A stretch of 50,179 bases of DNA from Georgenia satyanarayanai. Its GTDB lineage: Bacteria; Actinomycetota; Actinomycetes; Actinomycetales; Actinomycetaceae. The stretch spans positions 1 through 50,179 of the forward strand of contig NZ_UETB01000019.1 of NCBI RefSeq assembly GCF_900116375.1. Reading direction: 5' to 3'. Under the pieces are notes generated by a model, which did not search any database, was not told the DNA's origin, and saw nothing but the letters and a program-made list of their open reading frames with translations. Positions 32,716 through 40,774 of this stretch are shown in pieces. The translations under genes and the position numbers were made by a program. Numbering within the stretch: the stretch's first letter is position 1; each line of letters opens with the position of its first letter.

Positions 32716-33477
32716 TCACCCCATCCAGACGACATACCCCGAGATGTCGGGGATCTGAGCCATGCGCAGTGGGTTCGTGACGTCTTGCGGGAGCAACTTC
32801 CAGTCGCCTGCTTCCCACACCAACTCGTAGATGGCAGAGGCGTATTTGGTGTTGCCCCCACCGACCGCTTCAATCGCCATGTCGACGGTTGCGCTCTCAC
32901 CGTTGAAGTTGAGGAGGCGGAATCCGGCGACCGTCATCCGGAGCGACGAGGGACTGCCGGCCGCGACATCGGCTAGTAGCTGGTCGCGACTAGGCGCGTC
33001 ATCCGACAGGAAGTAGTTGATCCAGTACGTCGAGGTCGCTGCATCGGACCCCTGCACAACTGCGTTCGCTGCGGCGAACAGGGCACCTTCGGGTGAGCGC
33101 TGGAAGCAGTACCGCACGCCGTTGTCGTCGGTAGCTCCCGGTCCGTAGGTCGGTGAGGTCGGGTAGGCAGTGGTGCCTTGGAACTGCCACTCCGCATCGG
33201 GAGCGGCCGACAGTGTGTCCTCGGCGGAGCTCCCGTCCTCCAGGCCGCAGACACTGTCGTCACCGGCCGGCTCGATCGAGGGGTCTGGTGAGGTGGCGGA
33301 CGGCGCTGGCTGTGTCGTCGTCGAGCTGGGCTGAGGGGGGTCGTCGCCGGCGCGTGTGGCATTGAGGATGCCCAGCACGATCCCGACGACGACGATCGCG
33401 CCGACGAGGACGGCCGCCACCAGGAAGCCCGGCCGCGTGAACGGGCTCCGTGTCTCGCTGTCGTCCTGGCCGCTCAC
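32716..33477 (-). CDS. VirB8/TcpC-like single-pass T4SS protein
   Basis: The 253-residue protein has one membrane helix (GFLVAAVLVGAIVVVGIVLG, residues 17-36), a Pro/Ser/Thr linker and an extracytoplasmic globular domain with two cysteines (DSVCGLED; VRYCFQRS). The domain ends in a sheet typical of NTF2-like folds (YELVWEAGDWKLLPQDVTNP), which suggests a VirB8/TcpC-like assembly factor. Assignment is by architecture and neighbourhood rather than clear motif. GTG 33477 has GGTGG upstream. It lies between the VirB2-like and VirB6-like genes on the same strand. Confidence 0.7.
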   Translation of the reverse strand: MSGQDDSETRSPFTRPGFLVAAVLVGAIVVVGIVLGILNATRAGDDPPQPSSTTTQPAPSATSPDPSIEPAGDDSVCGLEDGSSAEDTLSAAPDAEWQFQGTTAYPTSPTYGPGATDDNGVRYCFQRSPEGALFAAANAVVQGSDAATSTYWINYFLSDDAPSRDQLLADVAAGSPSSLRMTVAGFRLLNFNGESATVDMAIEAVGGGNTKYASAIYELVWEAGDWKLLPQDVTNPLRMAQIPDISGYVVWMG

Positions 33478-33493
33478 CTACATCACCACCAGG

Positions 33494-33802
33494 TCATGTT
33501 CCGGCGAGGAAGCCGACGAGAGCGACGGCGGCGGAGATGACGATGACGCCGGCGAGGGACATGCCGATCTTGCCGACGTGCTCCCCGCCCTCCCCGCGCC
33601 GGGAGGACACCGCCATGAGCGCGCCGGCGGCGAACAGGCCCAGGATGCACACCGCGAGAGCCACCCACCGCGCCCAGCCCAGGATCGCGGTCAGCCCTTC
33701 GGTGCCCGGGGGCTGGATCGGGTCCGGGTCGGGCAGCGCCGACACGTGAACGGGGACCAGCGCCGCGATGTCGCCCGCCGTCGAGATTGCCTCGATGATC
33801 AT
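33494..33802 (-). CDS. VirB2/TrbC-like small membrane protein
   Basis: The 102-residue protein has two membrane helices (LGWARWVALAVCILGLFAAG, about residues 41-60; KIGMSLAGVIVISAAVALVG, about 78-97) separated by a short polar loop (SSRRGEGGEHVG). This is the usual two-helix form of T4SS pilin-like or TrbC-like subunits in Gram-positive conjugation loci, though no cleavable signal is evident. ATG 33802 overlaps the DUF6668 stop. The short loop sequence also recurs in the VirB6-like protein (RVRAGEGMAAVGRLG), hinting at relatedness. Confidence 0.72.
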   Translation of the reverse strand: MIIEAISTAGDIAALVPVHVSALPDPDPIQPPGTEGLTAILGWARWVALAVCILGLFAAGALMAVSSRRGEGGEHVGKIGMSLAGVIVISAAVALVGFLAGT

Positions 33803-34443
33803 CAGTCGTCCTTCCGGTTCGCGGTGCCTGCAGGCGCACCAGCTCGAATCAGCGCTGTCAGTTCCTCGACGAGTTGGCGCACCTGACGCGGCGCGCTCGG
33901 CAGCGACACGTCATGGCCTAGACGCCACTGCTCGGCCCACGGCACTGTCCAGGTCCGCGGTACGCCTCCCCCAACGAGGCGGACGAGGTCGCGCAATGGA
34001 CGCGGGAGGCGACCGGGAGCATCCGCGACGATGACCAGGCCCAGAAGTTCCACGTGTGGGACGAGACCGGCTGCCCACTGTGTGGCGGCGGTCTGCGCGG
34101 CCCTGAGGCCGGCTGCGTTCGACCGCGCCACCAGCACGACGCGAGCAGGCGTGTTCTCACCGCTCACTCGAGGCCAGGCACCTTGGGCAGAGCGCCACTG
34201 AGGCACGAGCTCGGCGAGGGTGCTCTCCCCCGCTCCGCCGTGCACTCCAACCCACCACAGCTCGGCGGCTCGTGCGTGCTCCCTTACCGCCAGTCGGTCG
34301 ACGTGGTCGGGTGCGCGCACGTCGGCTTGGGGTACCACTGGCCCAGTCGCCGGCGGTACGGTCATTGCAGGCATCGCTGCCTGTGCCTGGGAGTTCTCCG
34401 CCACCGTTGGCCGGGACACCCAGGGGTTGCTGCTGTCAGGCAT
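33802..34443 (-). CDS. DUF6668-like protein at the head of the T4SS minus arm
   Basis: This 213-residue soluble protein has a degenerate P-loop-like stretch, LWWVGVHGGAGESTLAELVP (about residues 62-81), where GGAGESTL resembles a Walker A of MinD/ParA-like folds without the catalytic lysine. A hydrophobic strand (HVELLGLVIVADAPGRLPRP) and a helical C-terminus follow. DUF6668 proteins are frequent in actinobacterial T4SS loci. ATG 34443 has GAGGGG upstream. It is the first gene of the minus arm, divergent from the HTH gene, so the 34444-34591 region holds both promoters. Confidence 0.72.
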   Translation of the reverse strand: MPDSSNPWVSRPTVAENSQAQAAMPAMTVPPATGPVVPQADVRAPDHVDRLAVREHARAAELWWVGVHGGAGESTLAELVPQWRSAQGAWPRVSGENTPARVVLVARSNAAGLRAAQTAATQWAAGLVPHVELLGLVIVADAPGRLPRPLRDLVRLVGGGVPRTWTVPWAEQWRLGHDVSLPSAPRQVRQLVEELTALIRAGAPAGTANRKDD

Positions 34444-34579
34444 TATCTCGCCCCCTCGATAATGACGTGGAGCACTTGGACCACGCAGGATCCAGGCTAG
34501 ACCCGAGGAGCGACAGGATCAACGGTATGAGTGATAGTCCCTCAGAGAGCAACCCCTTCCACCAGGGAGTAACAGAGTC

Positions 34580-34585
34580 TACGAT
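34580..34585 (+). promoter_or_regulatory. Probable leaderless -10 box of the HTH gene
   Basis: TACGAT lies six bases before the ATG at 34592, with no ribosome binding site between. The transcript would begin at or next to the start codon. The same intergenic region (34444-34591) must also drive the minus-strand T4SS arm. Confidence 0.4.
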
Positions 34586-34591
34586 GCCGCT

Positions 34592-34831
34592 ATGTGGCTC
34601 GGGAAGTGGAACGTGAGCTACCTCGACGCGTTGTTCGAAGGGCGCCCGGAGAAGCTGAGCGTGCAGGACGTGTCCGAGATCCTCGGCATGACCAAGCCCG
34701 GGGTCTACAAGTGGCTCAAGGAGGGCGTGATCCCCGCCTACAAGATCGGATCCACCTGGCTGATCCTGCGTGACGAGCTCAAGGAGACGTTGCGCGCCGG
34801 AGCCAACAGTAAGAAGCCAGACGAGGCGTAG
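34592..34831 (+). CDS. Excisionase/BldC-like helix-turn-helix protein
   Basis: The 79-residue protein has a MerR-like HTH of the excisionase/DNA-binding family, LSVQDVSEILGMTKPGVYKW followed by LKEGVIPAYKIGSTWLILRDE, the wing with the usual G-S-x-W pattern. Such proteins act as small architectural or regulatory DNA-binding factors. Standing first on the plus arm of the transfer region and divergent from the minus arm, it is a good candidate for the local regulator of transfer genes (inference). The start appears leaderless. Confidence 0.85.
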   Translation: MWLGKWNVSYLDALFEGRPEKLSVQDVSEILGMTKPGVYKWLKEGVIPAYKIGSTWLILRDELKETLRAGANSKKPDEA

Positions 34832-34854
34832 AAGTCAGTCACGAGGGGGGCTCG

Positions 34855-35436
34855 GTGACGCACCGGCGCATTGGCACAGCAGCAGCCGTGCTGGCTGCTT
34901 CCCTACTGGTGGGCTGCGGCTCCGGCGAGAACGCCACCCCAGGCAGTGACGCGAGCCCGATTGCGCAACCGTCCCTCCCTCACTCGACCCGGGACCCACA
35001 GCCACATCAGGCCCCGTCGTCCTCGCCCGTGCCCGCTCCCGTGCCATCGGGGCTCATCGATGACGACACCGGGGAGGTCATCACTCCGCGGGCGGTGCCT
35101 GAGTGGGACGCCGAGTCCCGTGCCGCAACTGCGGCCGCCGGTGAGGAGGTCATGCGCGTTTTCGCGCGTCCCGACCTCGACCACGACAGCTGGTGGGCGC
35201 AGCTGCAACCACTCCTGAGCAACGAGGCGCAGATCGACTACGCCCACGTCGACCCCGCCAACATCCCCGCACGAGAGGTCACCGCCGACCCCTCCGTGAC
35301 CGAGGACTCCAGCGCCTACGTCGCCCGAGTGCAGGTCCCCACCGATGTCGGTGACTACACCGTCCTGCTCAGCCGCCGGGACGCCAATGCGCCTTGGCTC
35401 GCCGAGCGCATCACGCCGCCAGAAGCAGCGGGCTGA
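34855..35436 (+). CDS. Transfer-locus lipoprotein
   Basis: The 193-residue protein has a lipoprotein signal (AASLLVGCGSG, Cys near residue 21), a Pro/Ser-rich linker and a globular domain (about 85-190; AAGEEVMRVFARPDLDHDSW, YVARVQVPTDVGDYTVLLSR) with NTF2-like character. It would sit on the outer face of the membrane. GTG 34855 follows GAGGGGGG by six bases, a strong ribosome binding site. Located between the HTH gene and the cell-wall hydrolase on the transfer plus arm, it may be a structural lipoprotein of the channel or a surface-exclusion factor. Neither is shown by sequence. Confidence 0.75.
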   Translation: MTHRRIGTAAAVLAASLLVGCGSGENATPGSDASPIAQPSLPHSTRDPQPHQAPSSSPVPAPVPSGLIDDDTGEVITPRAVPEWDAESRAATAAAGEEVMRVFARPDLDHDSWWAQLQPLLSNEAQIDYAHVDPANIPAREVTADPSVTEDSSAYVARVQVPTDVGDYTVLLSRRDANAPWLAERITPPEAAG

Positions 35437-35445
35437 GGTCATGCC

Positions 35446-36492
35446 ATGCCGCCCAAACTCCTACCCATCGCCGCGCTCATCCTCATCCCGGCTGCGGTCC
35501 TGGCCCTCGTGTTCAGTCTCCTGCTGCTGGGTGGGACGCCGGCAGAGGCGAACTGCAACCCCGGCCAGGACTCCACCGTCTCCATCAGCGACGCGGACGT
35601 GCCCGACGGCGAGGTCAACGGCTACAGCGGAGACCAGCTCGTTAACGCCGCCCACATCCTTCGCGCCGGCGCGGACATGGGGATGAGCGTGCGCGACCAG
35701 ACGATCGGCGTCATGACCGCCATGGGCGAGTCCAGCCTGCAGGTCCTGGACCGTGGCGACGCGGTCGGGCCCGACTCCCGCGGCCTGTTCCAGCAACGGG
35801 ACAACGGCGCCTGGGGCAGCTACGAGGACCGCATGGACCCCTACGTCTCGGCCACCAGCTTCTTCGAGGCGATGATCCAGCTCCACGGCCGCGACTCCCT
35901 CGAGCCCACGATGGTCGCCCACCGCGTCCAACGAAACGCCGACCCCTTCCACTACGAGAGGTATTGGGACGACGCCGTCGCCGTCGTCGAAGCCCTCTCC
36001 GGTGCCGACACCGGCCTGGCACGCGGGACCGGTGGACGCGTGTGCACGACCACAACCACCACCCCAGGCACCGTCGGCCCTGAAGGCTGGGCGCTGCCCG
36101 CCGACGGACCGATCACCAGCGGCTACGGGATGCGCGTCGACCCGGTCACGGGCGCATTCACCCGCCTGCACGCTGGGCTCGACTTCCAAGCCGGCGGGTG
36201 CGAGGGCCCCATCTGGGCGGCCCAAGAGGGCACCGTCATCGACGTGTTCACCGACCAGCACGGCGGCTGGACCCTGGACGTCGACCACGGCGGGGTCCTG
36301 ACCCGCTACAAGCACATGTACGCCAACGGGATCCTCGTCGCCGTCGGTGACCGGGTCGAGGCCGGGCAGCAGATCGCCCGCACCGGCTCCAGTGGCTGGT
36401 CCACCGGCTGCCACCTCCACTTCGAGGTCCACGTCGATGGCAGCCCCGTCGACCCCCGCGACTTCTTAGCCGCTCTCGGTATCAGCCTGTGA
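35446..36492 (+). CDS. VirB1-like bifunctional cell-wall hydrolase (lysozyme-like plus M23)
   Basis: The 348-residue exported protein has an N-terminal membrane or signal segment (LIPAAVLALVFSLLLLGGTP, about residues 13-32). A lysozyme-like region follows (about 62-185; TIGVMTAMGESSLQVLDRGD, DSRGLFQQRDNGAWG, where the Glu in 'GESSL' is the candidate acid). The C-terminal LytM/M23 domain has zinc motifs HAGLDFQAG and GCHLHFEVH. It would cut both glycan and peptide bonds to open the wall for the T4SS. It is the plus-arm counterpart of VirB1. GAGG lies before ATG 35446. Confidence 0.9.
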   Translation: MPPKLLPIAALILIPAAVLALVFSLLLLGGTPAEANCNPGQDSTVSISDADVPDGEVNGYSGDQLVNAAHILRAGADMGMSVRDQTIGVMTAMGESSLQVLDRGDAVGPDSRGLFQQRDNGAWGSYEDRMDPYVSATSFFEAMIQLHGRDSLEPTMVAHRVQRNADPFHYERYWDDAVAVVEALSGADTGLARGTGGRVCTTTTTTPGTVGPEGWALPADGPITSGYGMRVDPVTGAFTRLHAGLDFQAGGCEGPIWAAQEGTVIDVFTDQHGGWTLDVDHGGVLTRYKHMYANGILVAVGDRVEAGQQIARTGSSGWSTGCHLHFEVHVDGSPVDPRDFLAALGISL

Positions 36493-36511
36493 CAGACAGG
36501 AGAACCCACTC

Positions 36512-37849
36512 ATGACCACCAAGCCCGTGGCAGCCTGGCCCCGCATCCACGCCACGACCCGTGAGGACGGGAGTGGGGAAGTCATCATCAACGGCACCGC
36601 CCGCCCCATCGAGACCTCACGACCGGAAGACGCGCGCGCCGCGATCGTCGAGCTCGTCACCGAGACCGCGGCCAAGGTCGACCGGCCAGTACGCCTGACC
36701 GCCACCGGCCCGGACGGGACCTGGCCGCTCATCGTCCACCCCGACGGCACTGTCGAGGCCGATGAGGACACCGAGCAGGCGCCCCCACGGCGCACCCGCC
36801 GCCGTCAGGCCACCACCGCACCGGACCCCACGCGCGCGCAGCCTGCGACACGCGAGCCGGCGAACCGCGAGCCCGAGCAGGACGCCCCCACGCCCACCCC
36901 GTGGGGCGCTCACGCGCCGGCGGCCACGCCCGCGGCGCGCCGGTCCTTCCTCACCAGCGAACAGACCGAGGAACCGGCCACCAAGGGAGCACGGGGGCTG
37001 CTCACCCGCCTGGGTGTACGCGTGAGCCCCAGCGAGGCCGAACGCAGCGAACGAGCCGACGAACAGGCCGTGAGCCAGCACTGGCCCGGCCCGCGCACGA
37101 TCGCGATCGTCAACGGCAAGGGCGGGGCGAGCAAGACCCCCTCCACCATCCTCCTGTCGGCCATCTTCGCCCGCTACGGCGGCGCAGGGGTACTGGCGTG
37201 GGACAACAACCAGACCCGCGGCACGCTCGGCTGGCGCACCGAACAGGGCCCCCACGACGCCACCCTGCTCGAGCTCCTGCCCCAGACCGACCGCCTCCTG
37301 GGCACCGCAGCCCAGTCCGCCGACCTGGCCCACTACGTCCACCACCAGACCCGCGACCGCTTCGATGTGCTGCGCTCCAAGCCCATGGCACTGGCCCACG
37401 AGCAGCGGGTGGAACCAGGCGACGTCGACGCCATCCACGCCGTCGCCGCGAAGTACTACCGCCTGATCTTCATCGACTCAGGCAACGACGAGTCCGACCC
37501 CATGTGGCTGCGGATGATCGACCACGCCGACCAGATCGTCGTGGCCACCACCACCCGCGACGACCACGCCGAGGCCGGCGCACTCCTCCTCGAGGCCCTG
37601 GCCGAGCGCGACGAGCGCGGCGCCGAGCTCGCCGCCGGTGCCGTGGTCATCGTCTCCCAGGCCGACCCGAAAGCCACCACAACCCAGGTCGACCGCATCG
37701 CTGACGGCTTCCAGCCCCTGGCCCGCGAAGCCGTTACCGTCCCCTTTGACCCCGCGATGGTCGATGGACTGCTGCGTCTGGGAGCCCTCAACGAGCGCAC
37801 CCGCCGCGCCTGGCTCCACGCCGCGGCCGCCGTGGCGCGCGGGCTGTGA
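36512..37849 (+). CDS. ParA/MinD-like ATPase of the transfer locus
   Basis: The 445-residue protein has an N-terminal module (residues 1-85), a disordered Arg/Pro linker (90-190), and a C-terminal ParA-like domain. The deviant Walker A reads IVNGKGGASKTPSTI (about 199-213), with Pro where Ser/Thr normally follows Lys-Thr. The second motif is LAWDNNQTRGTLGW, and the Walker B-like segment LIFIDSGNDESDP replaces the usual DxxP. This variant family recurs in actinobacterial T4SS loci and is not the partition ParA, which is at 42449. GGAG precedes ATG 36512. It may position the transfer machinery or control substrate (inference). Confidence 0.82.
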   Translation: MTTKPVAAWPRIHATTREDGSGEVIINGTARPIETSRPEDARAAIVELVTETAAKVDRPVRLTATGPDGTWPLIVHPDGTVEADEDTEQAPPRRTRRRQATTAPDPTRAQPATREPANREPEQDAPTPTPWGAHAPAATPAARRSFLTSEQTEEPATKGARGLLTRLGVRVSPSEAERSERADEQAVSQHWPGPRTIAIVNGKGGASKTPSTILLSAIFARYGGAGVLAWDNNQTRGTLGWRTEQGPHDATLLELLPQTDRLLGTAAQSADLAHYVHHQTRDRFDVLRSKPMALAHEQRVEPGDVDAIHAVAAKYYRLIFIDSGNDESDPMWLRMIDHADQIVVATTTRDDHAEAGALLLEALAERDERGAELAAGAVVIVSQADPKATTTQVDRIADGFQPLAREAVTVPFDPAMVDGLLRLGALNERTRRAWLHAAAAVARGL

Positions 37850-37935
37850 GGATCCGATGACCACTCCCCGACGATCCTGGCGACACACCGGCGCGCCTTC
37901 CGTCTTTCTGCAAGCACCACTGCCAGGGTGGCGGT

Positions 37936-38166
37936 ATGAGTGGACGCATTGGACGGCCCAGCAAGGGCGACCGGGTCGTGCTCTACAGCCGACCCCACCG
38001 TGAGGTCCGCGCCGCTGTCGAGGCCAGCGCGGCCAAGGCCGGTTACGACGCGGTCAGTGACTACGTCGCTGCCGTGCTCGCCACGCATGAGGGGCTCGCT
38101 GAGCTCGCCCCCGTGCCCACTCGACACCCCGACCAGAAGGAGTTGCCGCTAGCAGCTAGCGCATAA
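37936..38166 (+). CDS. Small ribbon-helix-helix-like DNA-binding protein
   Basis: The 76-residue protein (GRPSKGDRVVLYSRPHREVR, then AAVEASAAKAGYDAVSDYVAAVLA) has the strand-then-two-helices order of CopG/RHH regulators. A basic N-terminal arm GRPSKGDR is typical of DNA-contacting strands. It follows the ParA-like ATPase gene by 86 bases and is closed by a strong hairpin. It may repress transfer or replication genes, or serve as a partner to the ATPase. The call is by fold pattern only. Confidence 0.7.
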   Translation: MSGRIGRPSKGDRVVLYSRPHREVRAAVEASAAKAGYDAVSDYVAAVLATHEGLAELAPVPTRHPDQKELPLAASA

Positions 38167-38181
38167 CCCCACATATGAGTG

Positions 38182-38207
38182 GGGGCCGGCCCCGAAGGGC
38201 CGGCCCC
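38182..38207 (+). terminator. Perfect 11-bp hairpin terminator
   Basis: GGGGCCGGCCC-CGAA-GGGCCGGCCCC follows the small RHH-like gene by 15 bases. The stem is perfect and the tetraloop short. A T run is absent, as often in high-GC actinobacteria. It closes the transfer plus arm. Confidence 0.7.
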
Positions 38208-38227
38208 AGAGTCCAAGTCCTTCACCC

Positions 38228-38280
38228 CTGTGCTTGCCGGCCTCAGGTGAAGGGCCTAGATCAACGCACCTTCGTGCGTC
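38228..38280. promoter_or_regulatory. Structured leader upstream of rep
   Basis: Within the 264-base gap before the candidate rep gene there are two dyads: CCTTCACC...GGTGAAGG spanning roughly 38219-38256, and the perfect hairpin ACGCAC-CTTC-GTGCGT near 38264-38279. Structured leaders of this type control rep translation in many plasmids. An antisense RNA or origin function is possible but unproven. Confidence 0.4.
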
Positions 38281-38430
38281 TAACGCTCGGAGCCCACCAT
38301 AGCTACCCCTGCCTCTTTCGCGCTACCTTCATCGCGCGACACGCCGAACGCACCTGAGCCCTGGAACCAGGGTCGGCGGCGCACCCGACGGCCCAACAGG
38401 GAGCGTGAACGCGCCCCGCTGACGGTCCGG

Positions 38431-39513
38431 ATGGCCGTGCCGGCGGGACACACCATCCCCCGCCGGGTCAGTGACTGGGTCGAGCAGGCCCTCGCCCACC
38501 CGGGGACCGCCACGATGACCCCCCGGTCCTGGCGCACCTACCGTGCCGTCGTCCTGGCGACCGCCAACGCCATCGACCCCAAGTCCAAGACCACCGTCTT
38601 CTCCTGGACCAGCCTCGCCGCCGCGGTCCTCGAGGTCGATCCCACCGCGGCCAGCTCCCGCGCCACCATCGCCCGCTACCTGCGCCGCCTGCGCGACTGG
38701 AAGCTCCTCGGAGTGGTGGCCAGCGGCCGCACCGCGCAGTACGCCCCGGCCGCAGGCGGTGGCAGCAACGAGCGGGCCGTATACGTCCTGTCCGTGCTCC
38801 GCCCGCTGCAGCCTGTGGACAGTTTTGAGACCCCTCCCCTGAAAGAGGCTGGCGTACTCCCCCGCACGCACGCGCGCGGGGACCTGGCCCAGACCACACC
38901 GGAGCCGCTACGCGGCCCGACACCTTCAGCCGCGCAAGCGCGGCCCGCCCCGCTACCAGCACAGCGGCAACTCCCAGCATGGCCCCGCTCCGTCACGCCA
39001 AAGCGCAAGGACGACATGCTGGCAGCCGCCGGCACGTTGCGTCACCTCATCCCGGTGTTGCGGCGCATCTCTCCCGAGCACGTCCGGTCCATCGCCCGGC
39101 CCTACTTTCTCGCCGGCTGGACCGTTGCCGACCTTCACCACGCCATCGACCACCTCCCGGGCGGGAGGAGATGGCCACACGATGGAGCCGACGGAGTCGG
39201 CAACGTCGGAGCTTGGCTCAGCTACCGCCTGGCCGTTTGGCGCGACGCCCACGGCACCGTGCGCCGCTCCAACTCCCAGCGCATCCTCGCCGAGCAGCGC
39301 CACAACGCTGCCCTCGCCCGAGCTCGCCGAGAGGCCGAGGCCGCCACCCGGGCCGCCGCCGCCGGACCCATGAGCCCCGGCCGGCAGCTCGCCCGCGCCG
39401 TGGCGGAGGCGATCAGGTCGGGCAAGCCCGTCCCGACGCTGCCGGAGCAGAGTCGCCGCCAAGCCCCTTCCCCGGCGCCCCGGCCCCTCGACGCCCCGAT
39501 CACGCCTTCGTGA
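38431..39513 (+). CDS. Candidate plasmid replication initiator (Rep), winged-helix protein
   Basis: The 360-residue basic protein has a winged-helix region (TVFSWTSLAAAVLEVDPTAA, then IARYLRRLRDWKLLGVVASG, residues 52-105). A Pro-rich linker follows, then a second helical domain (TLRHLIPVLRRISPEHVRSI; AGWTVADLHHAIDHLPGG; NVGAWLSYRLAVWRD) as in actinobacterial Rep/HTH proteins. The C-terminal tail is Arg/Ala-rich. No other Rep candidate exists in the circle, which strengthens the call. ATG 38431 has no ribosome binding site. The frame stays open to 38284 and reads like protein (PEPWNQGRRRTRRPNRERER), so an atypical upstream start may be used. The 3' end overlaps the convergent redoxin gene by 14 bases. 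Confidence 0.6.
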   Translation: MAVPAGHTIPRRVSDWVEQALAHPGTATMTPRSWRTYRAVVLATANAIDPKSKTTVFSWTSLAAAVLEVDPTAASSRATIARYLRRLRDWKLLGVVASGRTAQYAPAAGGGSNERAVYVLSVLRPLQPVDSFETPPLKEAGVLPRTHARGDLAQTTPEPLRGPTPSAAQARPAPLPAQRQLPAWPRSVTPKRKDDMLAAAGTLRHLIPVLRRISPEHVRSIARPYFLAGWTVADLHHAIDHLPGGRRWPHDGADGVGNVGAWLSYRLAVWRDAHGTVRRSNSQRILAEQRHNAALARARREAEAATRAAAAGPMSPGRQLARAVAEAIRSGKPVPTLPEQSRRQAPSPAPRPLDAPITPS

Positions 39514-39733
39514 CCGCCTTAATCCGGTCCGGACGGAAGCCCGACCACCACTCCCGGCCCGTCGTCACTACCGGCGCCGTCGTGAACTCCAGCGCTTGCA
39601 CCAGCCGCAGCGCCGCAGGGTTGCGGTCCAGGTCCACCACCTCGAACTCCACCCCCGCCCGCTGCAGTGCGCGCTCGGTCGCCCGGCACGCCTCGCACCC
39701 GGCTCGGCCGTACACCACCACGTGAGCACCCAT
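39500..39733 (-). CDS. NrdH/glutaredoxin-like redoxin 1
   Basis: The 77-residue thioredoxin-fold protein has the active site GCEAC (VVVYGRAGCEACRATERAL, residues 5-23), the cis-Pro loop TTAPVV and the C-terminal WWSGFRPDRIKAV, the NrdH-type W-S-G-F-R-P-D signature that contacts thioredoxin reductase. It would shuttle electrons to ribonucleotide reductase or other disulfides. ATG 39733 has only GGGGA upstream. It converges with and overlaps the candidate rep gene. A paralogue lies at 41828 with near-identical C-terminal sequence. Confidence 0.85.
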   Translation of the reverse strand: MGAHVVVYGRAGCEACRATERALQRAGVEFEVVDLDRNPAALRLVQALEFTTAPVVTTGREWWSGFRPDRIKAVTKA

Positions 39734-40020
39734 CCCCTGACTCCTCCCCTGAACGTTTTCTTGTCCTTCCTGGCAAGAGGTCGATCGGAGCCGCGATGGG
39801 ACGCCAGAGGTCCAGTCGGGGAACCGGCGAGACAAGCACGAATCTGGGGCGAAACAAGCGACGCAGGAGCGCGACCCAGAATCGTGCGCAGGACCGCCGG
39901 CGCGCAGCGCCCGACTTGACCGGCGGCGGCCGCGGCTCAGAATCGAACGCCAGGAAGGGAAAGAAACCAACAACCCGGCGGCCAACGGCCGCACCGACAA
40001 CAGTACTAATCCCAGTATTG
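39734..40020. other. Non-coding region with short direct repeats (possible origin)
   Basis: No convincing gene. It has two near-identical 12-mers, GGCGAGACAAGC (39826-39837) and GGCGAAACAAGC (39848-39859), 22 bases apart, and two CAGAATCG octamers further right. Such spaced repeats beside a Rep gene could be iterons, but only two copies are seen. The right end (40002-40020) carries one copy of the GTACTAAT element. Confidence 0.4.
40002..40020 (+). repeat. GTACTAAT element, copy 1
   Basis: AGTACTAATCCCAGTATTG directly precedes the ATG at 40021. TACTAA also reads as a -10 box 11 bases before the ATG, so the element may be an operator over a leaderless promoter. Related copies occur at 40724, 41684, 42073 and 42404. 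Confidence 0.5.
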
Positions 40021-40353
40021 ATGCCACGGGCGGTCACCCCTCGCGAGGTTGGAGCCCTGAGAGCGCGAGTGGTACGTATGTTCGATACTTGGAGCGTGCG
40101 TGAGCTGGCCAACGCGGACCATCCCCCATCGGTGCCGCTGAACCCGATGGGGGCGCTGCCCTGCATCGCACGCCTCGAGGACGAGACAGGCTCGAGCTGG
40201 TGGGTGGCCGCCACCGCCAACCGCTGGACCACCACCCACGTCCTGGTGCTGTGGCGACCCGACCCTCGCAACCACCGTCAGGAACGGCTCGTGTGGCTCC
40301 GCAAGGCAGACGTCCGGCCTTGGCTCCACAAGGAACAAGCGACACGCACATGA
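40021..40353 (+). CDS. Hypothetical small protein (110 aa)
   Basis: The frame from ATG 40021 encodes 110 residues. From about residue 20 it reads MFDTWSVRELANADHPPSVP and later SSWWVAATANRWTTTHVLVL, a Trp-rich beta-like protein with no membrane segment. ATG 40078 (91 residues) is an alternative start. The first start directly follows a GTACTAAT element whose TACTAA could be a -10 box, consistent with a leaderless transcript. No family is recognised. Residue composition and the upstream element, rather than homology, support it as a gene. Confidence 0.55.
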   Translation: MPRAVTPREVGALRARVVRMFDTWSVRELANADHPPSVPLNPMGALPCIARLEDETGSSWWVAATANRWTTTHVLVLWRPDPRNHRQERLVWLRKADVRPWLHKEQATRT

Positions 40354-40774
40354 ACCCCAGGGAGTGCGCGCGGTCCACTGCCTAACCGCCGGAGGGCTCA
40401 AGCCGCGGGTGCAGTGGATCGATCCATGCCGCGATCGCACCCGGCAGCGTCCACACCCCACTCCCCCACCCAAGCCCGCCTGCCGTGCCGGCTACCCGAG
40501 GCCGCCACGGCGGCCACCAGCTGCACGCGCCAACGGCGCTCGTTTTTCTCGCCGTGAAGCCTGCGGCAGCATACGGTCGGCCGACCTACGCGCAAGGCGC
40601 TTTCGCGGCATATCCTCCCTCGCTGCGCTCAGTCCGGTATTCCACGACGCCTTGCACTCCGGCCGGCTCTCCCTAGCGGCACTACGTGCCTTCACGGCAA
40701 GAAAACGTGGAGGGGGCCAAGAGGGTTAACCGTACTAACGGTACTAATCTCGTCACCTTTGGAGGATGGAAACC
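40354..40774. other. Intergenic region before ardC
   Basis: About 420 bases without a convincing gene. It contains a perfect 12-bp palindrome, GGTCGGCCGACC (40573-40584), and ends with a doubled GTACTAA element (40724-40750) followed by GGAGG (40761-40765), the ribosome binding site of the ArdC-like gene. Frames on both strands look like chance openings. Confidence 0.5.
40724..40750 (+). repeat. GTACTAAT element, copy 2 (double)
   Basis: GTTAACCGTACTAACGGTAC continues into TAATC. Two GTACTAA units are 10 bases apart, and ACCGT-ACTA-ACGGT forms a dyad. It lies about 25-50 bases before the ArdC-like start and contains -10-like TACTAA, so it fits a regulated promoter. Confidence 0.55.

Noticed and set aside
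31022-32758. 578-codon plus-strand frame opposite the VirB6-like gene
   Set aside because: Arg/Pro/His-rich shadow of a membrane-protein gene with no recognisable fold or ribosome binding site.
37858-38003. 48-codon frame right after the ParA-like gene
   Set aside because: It overlaps the better supported RHH-like gene in another frame and shows no structure.
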